From Candidatus Hydrogenedentota bacterium (GTDB lineage Bacteria > Hydrogenedentota > Hydrogenedentia > Hydrogenedentales > SLHB01): a stretch of DNA of 64,000 nt. Made by a program: the position numbers and the translations under genes. The stretch is from assembly GCA_013359265.1 (NCBI GenBank), contig JABWCD010000019.1, positions 44,831 to 108,830 on the forward strand, given 5' to 3'. Shown piece by piece: positions 58,664-64,000 of the stretch (position 1 is the stretch's first letter; each line of letters starts with the position of its first letter). Under the pieces are notes generated by a model. That model searched no databases and had not been told where the DNA came from. It worked only from the letters and a program-made list of their open reading frames with translations.

Positions 58664-59298
58664 GCGCGGACCGAAGGGACGCAGCGGTGGGCGAGGCGGC
58701 AAAGGCCGGGCGGATATTCGTGGTGTCGGCGCCATCGGGTGCGGGCAAGCACACGATCCTCAAACGGACGCTTGCGGCAGACCCGAGCCTGACGTATTCG
58801 GTTTCCGCGACGACGCGCAAACCGCGCGCGGGCGAGCAGGACGGACGCGAGTACTATTTTCTCGATCGCGCGGAATTCGAGCGGCGCGTGGGCGCGGGCG
58901 AGTTCGCGGAGTGGGCGGAAGTCCACGGCAACCTGTACGGCACGTTGCGGAGCGAACTGGACCGAATCGTTGCGTCTGGCAAAGACGCGCTGCTCGAGCT
59001 TGACGTGCAGGGCATGCGCAATGTCCGGCGGATGGGCATTGACGCGGTGACGGTGTTCATCATGGCGCCGTCGTTCGAGGAGCTTGAGCAACGGCTTCGC
59101 GCGCGCGGCACGGACAGCGACGAAGTGATCGCCGTGCGATTGAAAAATGCGCGCGAAGAAGTTGCCGCGAAAGACGAATTCGATCACGTGATTGTGAACG
59201 TGGACATACGAGAGGCGGTGGCCGAATTGGGGGCCATCATCAGGGCCGCGCGCGAAGGCGCGGGCCGCGCAGAGACAGAGGAGAGCAGTCAGACATGA
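58660..59298 (+). CDS. gmk: Guanylate kinase
   Basis: 212 aa, GTG start. Converts GMP to GDP with ATP. P-loop FVVSAPSGAGKHTILKRTL, SATTRKPRAGEQDGREYYF (GMP binding), GEFAEWAEVHGNLYGTLRSE, ALLELDVQGMRNVRRMGI, and LRARGTDSDEVIAVRLKNA. Oddity: the residue after the P-loop Lys is His31, where Ser/Thr is usual. T32 may take over metal coordination. Overlaps both neighbours by 4 bases. Confidence 0.95.
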   Translation: MSADRRDAAVGEAAKAGRIFVVSAPSGAGKHTILKRTLAADPSLTYSVSATTRKPRAGEQDGREYYFLDRAEFERRVGAGEFAEWAEVHGNLYGTLRSELDRIVASGKDALLELDVQGMRNVRRMGIDAVTVFIMAPSFEELEQRLRARGTDSDEVIAVRLKNAREEVAAKDEFDHVIVNVDIREAVAELGAIIRAAREGAGRAETEESSQT

Positions 59299-59516
59299 GC
59301 AACCTTTCCGTGGAACAGTTCGAGGGCAAGATCGACAGCCTGTACCGGCTGGTAATCCTTGCGGCCAAGCGGGCCACGCAAATCTCGAAGCCCGATTCGC
59401 GCCCGCTGGTGCCGGTGCGCTCGCGCAAACCGACGCTCGTCGCGCTCGAGGAAGTGCTGAGTGGCAAGGTCAAACCGCGTATCGGCGAAGGCGATGAAGA
59501 GGATTTTCTCGAATAG
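59295..59516 (+). CDS. rpoZ: RNA polymerase omega subunit
   Basis: 73 aa. DSLYRLVILAAKRATQISKP is the omega signature (R-[LY]-x-L-V-x-x-A-A-x-R-A-x-Q). The rest is short and acidic (IGEGDEEDFLE). Its end overlaps coaBC by 23 bases in another frame. Position after gmk is the standard place for rpoZ. Confidence 0.9.
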   Translation: MSNLSVEQFEGKIDSLYRLVILAAKRATQISKPDSRPLVPVRSRKPTLVALEEVLSGKVKPRIGEGDEEDFLE

Positions 59517-60705
59517 GGAAATCGTACTGGGCGTGACGGGGTCCATTGCGGCGTATAAGGCCTGCGAACTCGCGTCACGTCTGACGGAGTACGGCGCGAA
59601 GGTGACGCCCGTGCTCACGAAATCGGCGTGCGAGCTGGTTGGCCCAGCGACGTTCGAGGCGGTCTGCGGGCGGCGCGCGATCACGCATATGTTCGAGCCG
59701 CTGCAAAACCCGGAGGTCGAGCATATCGCGGTCGCGCTGAAGGCGCACTTGTATCTCATCGCGCCGGCGACGGCTAACTTCATTGCGAAGGCCGCGCATG
59801 GGATCGCCGACGACTGGCTCACTACGACGTTGCTGGCGACGCGCGCGCCGATACTCGTCGCCCCCGCAATGAACACCAACATGTTCGAGCATCCCGCAAC
59901 GCAGGAAAACATCCAGACATTGCGCAGGCGTGGCGTGCATTTTATCGGGCCCGATGCGGGGCGCCTTGCGTGCAAAACCGTCGGGCCGGGTCGGCTGATC
60001 GATCCGGCGCGAATTGTCGAGGCCTGCGTGCCGCTCGTAAGTGACCGGCGCGACCTCGACGGCGTTCGAATCGTCATGACCAGCGGCGGCACGCACGAGC
60101 CGATCGATCCGGTGCGGTACATCGGCAACCGTTCGTCGGGGAAGATGGGGCGCGCGCTTGCGATCGAGGCGTTGGCGCGGGGTGCGAGCGTCACGGTAAT
60201 TACCGGGCCCTGCGATGTGCCGTTGCCCGAGGGCGCACTCGTCATTCCGGTCGAGAGCGCCGCGCAGATGGCGGAGGCCGTGGTGAACCTCGCGCAGGAC
60301 GCGGACGTGTTTATCGGCGCGGCCGCGGTCGCGGACTACCGCGTCGAGAATCCGTCCGATTCGAAGCGGAAGAAGACCGGCAGGAAGTTTGAATTGTCGC
60401 TGGTGGAAAATCCGGACGTGCTGGGCTTGGTCGGCGCGGTGAAACGGGCGAAGCAGATTTTGGTTGGGTTCGCGGCCGAGACGGACGATCTGCTCGCGAA
60501 TGCCGCGGCGAAATTGAAGAAGAAACAGCTCGATTTGATCGTCGCGAATGAAGTGAACACGGATGTGTCGGGCTTTGGGAAAGATACATCGAAGGCCGCG
60601 CTCATCGGGAGCGACGGAGTCGTTCAAGAACTTCCGCTTCTGACCAAAGAGGAAGTCGCCGAACGCATTTTGGACCGTGTCGCCGCGCTTGCGGCCAAGG
60701 CGTGA
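59494..60705 (+). CDS. coaBC: Bifunctional phosphopantothenoylcysteine decarboxylase / ligase
   Basis: 403 aa. CoaC half (about 1-180): REIVLGVTGSIAAYKACELA, VTPVLTKSACELVGPATFEA, HIAVALKAHLYLIAPATANF, APAMNTNMFEHPATQENIQT (FMN flavoprotein decarboxylase). CoaB half: VRIVMTSGGTHEPIDPVRYI, GNRSSGKMGRALAIEALARG, AAVADYRVENPSDSKRKKTG. Makes 4'-phosphopantetheine for coenzyme A. The start at 59494 lies within the rpoZ end. Confidence 0.95.
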   Translation: MKRIFSNREIVLGVTGSIAAYKACELASRLTEYGAKVTPVLTKSACELVGPATFEAVCGRRAITHMFEPLQNPEVEHIAVALKAHLYLIAPATANFIAKAAHGIADDWLTTTLLATRAPILVAPAMNTNMFEHPATQENIQTLRRRGVHFIGPDAGRLACKTVGPGRLIDPARIVEACVPLVSDRRDLDGVRIVMTSGGTHEPIDPVRYIGNRSSGKMGRALAIEALARGASVTVITGPCDVPLPEGALVIPVESAAQMAEAVVNLAQDADVFIGAAAVADYRVENPSDSKRKKTGRKFELSLVENPDVLGLVGAVKRAKQILVGFAAETDDLLANAAAKLKKKQLDLIVANEVNTDVSGFGKDTSKAALIGSDGVVQELPLLTKEEVAERILDRVAALAAKA

Positions 60706-61388
60706 CGGCGGGCCGAATGGAATTTGTCCGAATCACCTCGGTTGACGACCCGTTTTTTGCGAAGATGCACGCGCTGATGCAGCGTGTCTTTCCCGCGGAC
60801 GAGGTGCTCGAATTCGACTTGTGGAAGGGGCCGTTGAAGGACGACGGCCTTCGCGTGTGCGTGGCGGTGCACGGCGGCGGCGTGGTCGGCGCGACTGAGT
60901 ATCGGTACTATCCCGATCTCAACGTGGCGATGACCGACTTCACGATCATCGGGCGCGAGGGTTTGGGCGTTGGCCGGTACCTGTATCTGAAGCGCAAGGC
61001 GGACCTGGAACAATGGGCGCGGCGGTACAACAAAACGCCGCTCGGCATGTTCGCGGAGATTTACGATCCCTACCGCGCGGAGAAATACGCGTTTGGCGGG
61101 ATCAAGCCAATGGATCCTTACGTGCGGCGCGAGGTGTTGTCACACCTGGGATATAAGCGGCTGGATTTTCCGTATGTGCATCCGTCGTGGACAAACGCGG
61201 GCGGTGCTGTAAGCGAATTGGACCTGTGCTTTCTGCCGGCGGACGATGCGATGGAGTCGCTGTCCGCGGAATTGATCGTTGCGTTCTTGACGGGATACTA
61301 CGCGGTACTGGCGAATAAGCCGGCCGAGTGGCATGAAATGATTGAGCAGTTGAAGGGGATCCAGCAGGTCGCTCTGCTGCCGCTGTAA
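60702..61388 (+). CDS. GNAT-like N-acyltransferase-fold protein
   Basis: 228 aa from GTG at 60702 (GTGA overlap with coaBC; an ATG at 60717 is an alternative). Pattern FFAKMHALMQRVFPADEVLE, VCVAVHGGGVVGATEYRYYP, MTDFTIIGREGLGVGRYLYL (V-x-x-x-x-R-G-x-G-x-x-L-like) fits an acyl-CoA N-acyltransferase fold, though the coenzyme A-binding motif is weak. Function unknown. Confidence 0.65.
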   Translation: MTAGRMEFVRITSVDDPFFAKMHALMQRVFPADEVLEFDLWKGPLKDDGLRVCVAVHGGGVVGATEYRYYPDLNVAMTDFTIIGREGLGVGRYLYLKRKADLEQWARRYNKTPLGMFAEIYDPYRAEKYAFGGIKPMDPYVRREVLSHLGYKRLDFPYVHPSWTNAGGAVSELDLCFLPADDAMESLSAELIVAFLTGYYAVLANKPAEWHEMIEQLKGIQQVALLPL

Positions 61389-61399
61389 TCGAGAAGTTC

Positions 61400-61435
61400 G
61401 ATTACGATTACGAGCACGGACACGAGCACGAAGAA
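61400..61435. repeat. Hexamer array GATTAC/GAGCAC
   Basis: Six units GATTAC, GATTAC, GAGCAC, GGACAC, GAGCAC, GAAGAA, just after the GNAT-like stop and before the nucleotidyltransferase. Same family as 48282-48380 and 53056-53861. Confidence 0.75.
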
Positions 61436-61451
61436 CACACGGGATGTTGGG

Positions 61452-62207
61452 ATGAAGGCGATTATTATAGGCGCGGGAAGAGGAGTGAGGCTTATGCCGC
61501 ACACGGCGGATGCGCCCAAGTGTTTCGCCGAAGTGAAGGGCAAGCGCATCCTCGACTGGGGGCTTGAGGCGCTCGCGTCTGCCGGGCTGGACGATGTTGT
61601 GTTTATCGGCGGGTACCGGATCGAGATGGTGCGCGAGGCGTACCCGCACTTTACGTATTGTCACAACGCGGATTGGCAAAACAACAATATTCTCGAATCG
61701 CTGATGCACGCGATGGACCATATGCACGACGGGTTCGTGTGCGCCTACAGCGATATTCTGTACACGCCCAAGATCGTGCAGGAGTTGGCGAGAAGCCCGC
61801 ACGACATGACGCTCGTGTGCGACACCGACTGGCGGGCGCGGTATGTTGCGCGCACGGAGCATCCCGAAGACGACGGCGAAAAGATCATGCGCGACGGCAG
61901 CACGCGCGTCGCGGCGATCAACCGCACGATGCCGTCCGATCACGCGTACGGGGAGTACATCGGCGTCGCGCGGTTCACGCCGAGGGGGGCCGCGACCCTG
62001 CGCCGCCACTTTGAGGACGCGAAGATGAAACACGGCGAGGGCCCGTTCCAGGCGGCGAAGACGTTTCGCAAAGCGTACCTCATCGATCTGTTTCAACACA
62101 TGATCGAATCGGGCGAGGAGTTCCACGCGCTGCCCACGCACGGCGGCTATATGGAAATCGACACCAACCAGGACTTTCAGATTGCGCGGGAGAATTGGAC
62201 GATATGA
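61452..62207 (+). CDS. Sugar-phosphate/choline-type nucleotidyltransferase
   Basis: 251 aa. MKAIIIGAGRGVRLMPHTAD and APKCFAEVKGKRILDWGLEA (pyrophosphorylase signature with G-x-G-x-R and K), then CHNADWQNNNILESLMHAMD, FVCAYSDILYTPKIVQELA (Asp metal ligand) and YMEIDTNQDFQIA. Resembles LicC-type cytidylyltransferases and NTP-transferases. Its stop overlaps the MetE-like start (ATGA). Confidence 0.88.
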   Translation: MKAIIIGAGRGVRLMPHTADAPKCFAEVKGKRILDWGLEALASAGLDDVVFIGGYRIEMVREAYPHFTYCHNADWQNNNILESLMHAMDHMHDGFVCAYSDILYTPKIVQELARSPHDMTLVCDTDWRARYVARTEHPEDDGEKIMRDGSTRVAAINRTMPSDHAYGEYIGVARFTPRGAATLRRHFEDAKMKHGEGPFQAAKTFRKAYLIDLFQHMIESGEEFHALPTHGGYMEIDTNQDFQIARENWTI

Positions 62208-63280
62208 GCAAACCGTTACCGCTGTTCGCCTCCGGCGTAGTCGGCAGCATGCCGCGCTCGCAGTTTGTGCGCGACTTGCTGGATCCGGAAAAGACGCCGA
62301 GTGATCCGGCGCTGTTCGAGAAGTACATGAATGGCGCGGTGGATTACATTCTCGCGCTTCAGGAGATGGCGGGACTCGATATTGTGTCCGACGGGGAGTA
62401 CCGGCGGCGATCGTACATCGGCATAATTGCTGACGTGTGCGACGGCTTCCTGCTTGAGCGCAAAGATGGTGCGTGGTGGCACACGGTTGTCGCGCCTATG
62501 AAGCATGTGCGGCCAGGCGGCGCGGCGAGAGAGGCAGCGTACCAGCGCGCACGCACGAAAAAACTCGTCAAAGTCGCGCTGCCTTCGCCGTATTTGCTTG
62601 GTCAGCGCATGTGGTCGGAGGAAAAATCGCGCGACGCCTATCCCACCCGAGAATCGTTCATGGAGGCGCTGGTTCCGATCCTTCGCGCGGAATTCATCGC
62701 GGTACGCGACGCTGGGGCGGACATCGTGCAGTTCGACGATCCGCACCTGTGCTTGTTCGTAGACGAAAAAGTGCGCGGACAATTCTCCGACCCGCAGCGC
62801 GAGATTGACCTCTGTGTCGATATGCTGAACGCGATACTCGATGGTGTAGACGGTGTCCACACTGCGATCCATCTGTGCCGCCGCAACAAGGCGCGCAAGG
62901 GGTGGGTCGGCGAAGGCGGGTACGATCCGATCCTGGGCGCGTTGCAGCGGCTCGATGTCGATCAGTACGTCATGGAGTTTACTATCCCCGTTGCCGGGGA
63001 CCTGAGCGTTCTGAAAGAACTGCCGGAGAAGGCCAGCGTAGGATTGGGGTGTGTCGACTGCCGCGGCGAAACCATCGATTCGGTGGAGACGATCGTCGAG
63101 CGCGTCGAGAAGGCGCTAAAATACCTGCCGCCGCAGCGCATCCTGCTCAATCCCGACTGCGGCTTCGCGCCGGGCAGCGCCGCGGAAATTCCCATCGATG
63201 AAGCGTATGAAAAATTGTGCAATGAAGCGGAGGCCGCGCGGCGGTTGCGCGAACGGTTTGCATCAAAGTCTAACGGGTAA
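62204..63280 (+). CDS. Cobalamin-independent methionine synthase-like protein (MetE C-terminal family)
   Basis: 358 aa. ASGVVGSMPRSQFVRDLLDP, ILALQEMAGLDIVSDGEYRR, ADIVQFDDPHLCLFVDEKVR, HTAIHLCRRNKARKGW (zinc His and Cys), VGLGCVDCRGETIDSVETI (second zinc Cys), RILLNPDCGFAPGSA. Only the C-terminal domain of MetE is present, as in stand-alone MetE-like proteins; substrate uncertain. Translationally coupled to the nucleotidyltransferase. Confidence 0.9.
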   Translation: MSKPLPLFASGVVGSMPRSQFVRDLLDPEKTPSDPALFEKYMNGAVDYILALQEMAGLDIVSDGEYRRRSYIGIIADVCDGFLLERKDGAWWHTVVAPMKHVRPGGAAREAAYQRARTKKLVKVALPSPYLLGQRMWSEEKSRDAYPTRESFMEALVPILRAEFIAVRDAGADIVQFDDPHLCLFVDEKVRGQFSDPQREIDLCVDMLNAILDGVDGVHTAIHLCRRNKARKGWVGEGGYDPILGALQRLDVDQYVMEFTIPVAGDLSVLKELPEKASVGLGCVDCRGETIDSVETIVERVEKALKYLPPQRILLNPDCGFAPGSAAEIPIDEAYEKLCNEAEAARRLRERFASKSNG

Positions 63281-63290
63281 AGCGACCAAC

Positions 63291-63914
63291 ATGTCCGAAC
63301 GGAAGCGCGCCATCTTTTTCCATCTTGTTCTCCCGGTCACCGTCGAACTTCTGCTGATTGGCGCCTACTTTTCGGGAATCGACTCGCTACAGAATATCGT
63401 GAGTCCCAAAATCCCGTGGCTCCATCCGGATTCGCAACGAGAACTCGGATTGCTTGAAAACCTTCAGAATCTTTGTCTGCTGGCGGCGTTCGGTGTGGCG
63501 TGCTGGGGGGGCTATTGTACGCGGGATAAAGTGGCGCGCGCGGCGTGGGGTGGCGCGGCGCTGGCGTTTGCGTTCCTGCTGGGCGAAGAAATGGATTATG
63601 GGACGCATTACTACGATTACTTTCTTGGGATTACGAGGCGGCCCGACGCTGTCCCCCGGAGCCTGCATAACGTCGCCGACACGACGGACCTTTTCAAGCG
63701 GGTAATGGACATCGCGATGGCGCTGTGGTTTGTAGTGGTTCCGTTGTGTTTCGCGCGAAGCAAGTGTCCTCTGCTGCAATACTTGGTCCCCAGCCGCTAT
63801 TTTATCCTCACGATGATTGCGATGGTGGCGTTAAGCAAGTTCGCACATGCACTTCGAGGTGCAGGTTTCGGCGCCGGCGGCACGATAAACAAAAACATTT
63901 CCGTAACACTTTAG
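63291..63914 (+). CDS. Polytopic membrane protein with GEE-D-G motif
   Basis: 207 aa, about five hydrophobic segments. Central motif LLGEEMDYGTHYYDYFLGIT, then VPRSLHNVADT, similar in layout to a family of uncharacterised bacterial membrane proteins carrying EEISWGQ followed by N-x-H-N. The two Glu and the H-N pair lie near the membrane surface. Function unknown. Its stop overlaps that of the gene on the opposite strand. Confidence 0.65.
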   Translation: MSERKRAIFFHLVLPVTVELLLIGAYFSGIDSLQNIVSPKIPWLHPDSQRELGLLENLQNLCLLAAFGVACWGGYCTRDKVARAAWGGAALAFAFLLGEEMDYGTHYYDYFLGITRRPDAVPRSLHNVADTTDLFKRVMDIAMALWFVVVPLCFARSKCPLLQYLVPSRYFILTMIAMVALSKFAHALRGAGFGAGGTINKNISVTL

Positions 63915-64000
63915 CCGTTTGCCGCGACGTTTGGGGGTAATGGCGGCAGCTGACCGGTTTTGAGGTATGTCGTTAAGGCGTCTTGGAGCGTTGCGACGGG
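63911..64000 (-). CDS. C-terminus of a gene continuing beyond the window
   Basis: The minus-strand frame has no stop and ends TAA at 63911-63913: PVATLQDALTTYLKTGQLPP then LPPNVAANG. Only 29 residues are visible, so no family can be named. Convergent with the membrane protein gene. Confidence 0.4.
   Translation of the reverse strand, partial: PVATLQDALTTYLKTGQLPPLPPNVAANG

Noticed and set aside
1..64000. CRISPR arrays, rRNA and tRNA genes, insertion sequences
   Set aside because: No spaced direct repeats of CRISPR type, no transposase motif with flanking inverted ends, and no tRNA cloverleaf seen in the intergenic regions. A tRNA search program would be needed to exclude small RNAs fully.

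Overview
This window reads as a chromosomal segment of a high-GC, free-living heterotrophic bacterium from the Planctomycetes/PVC neighbourhood or a related candidate phylum such as Hydrogenedentota. That placement is inference: there is no rRNA gene here. It rests on the gene families present: DUF1501, DUF1549/DUF1553 with cytochrome-type heme motifs, DUF1080, tandem BNR-propeller proteins with a Kre9/Knh1-like tail, Gfo/Idh/MocA oxidoreductases next to xylose-isomerase-like epimerases, and many secreted proteins or lipoproteins of unknown role.

Layout. 1-7.1 kb: four consecutive minus-strand paralogues of a secreted six-Asp-box propeller protein. 7.2-9.3 kb: DAHP synthase, a membrane protein and a YciI protein on the plus strand. 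9.3-16.8 kb (minus): a lipoprotein, leuC, then a block of small genes (TatA-like membrane protein, AbiEii-like nucleotidyltransferase, MNT-HEPN pair), then leuD and a VOC protein; upstream are a lipoprotein with a repeated MSRMTFGLVGG motif and a degenerate GGDEF protein fused to a ribbon-helix-helix. 17-26.4 kb: ComEA-like SLBB-HhH protein, DUF1080 protein, methyltransferase, MazG, GH5-like protein, UPF0178, an enolase-superfamily enzyme and a large zinc-ribbon/coiled-coil/membrane protein. 26.4-34.6 kb (minus): a DUF1501 - DUF1549/DUF1553 - antitoxin/toxin - cytochrome/WD40 operon. 34.7-41.4 kb: epimerase, PTS IIA, Rieske protein, FHA-GGDEF protein, SAM hydroxide adenosyltransferase, aroA and secreted proteins. 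41.5-48.8 kb: Gfo/Idh oxidoreductase, a second MNT-HEPN pair, two sugar isomerase-like proteins, a CBM9-like secreted protein, an alpha/beta hydrolase and an SCP2 protein. 49-57.5 kb: a secreted protein, an FG-GAP protein, a 1-kb gene-poor stretch full of small repeats, an ArsR/SRPBCC pair, an MFS transporter and a polytopic membrane protein. 57.7-63.9 kb (plus): a tight housekeeping run yicC-gmk-rpoZ-coaBC-(GNAT), then a nucleotidyltransferase, a MetE-like protein and a membrane protein.

Three toxin-antitoxin-like modules are lodged inside metabolic operons. In both MNT-HEPN pairs the HEPN gene is visibly damaged (an in-frame TAA in one, a one-base frameshift near the start of the other), while the nucleotidyltransferase is intact. 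Intergenic regions carry two families of short-period arrays, one with a 9-nt period and one with a 6-nt period (GATTAC/GAGCAC), plus several long perfect inverted repeats.

The observations I rate most worth following are the repeated-motif lipoprotein, the GGDAF-RHH fusion with its near-consensus, apparently leaderless promoter, the short-period intergenic arrays, and the parallel decay of the HEPN toxins. No tRNA, rRNA, CRISPR array or insertion sequence was recognised.
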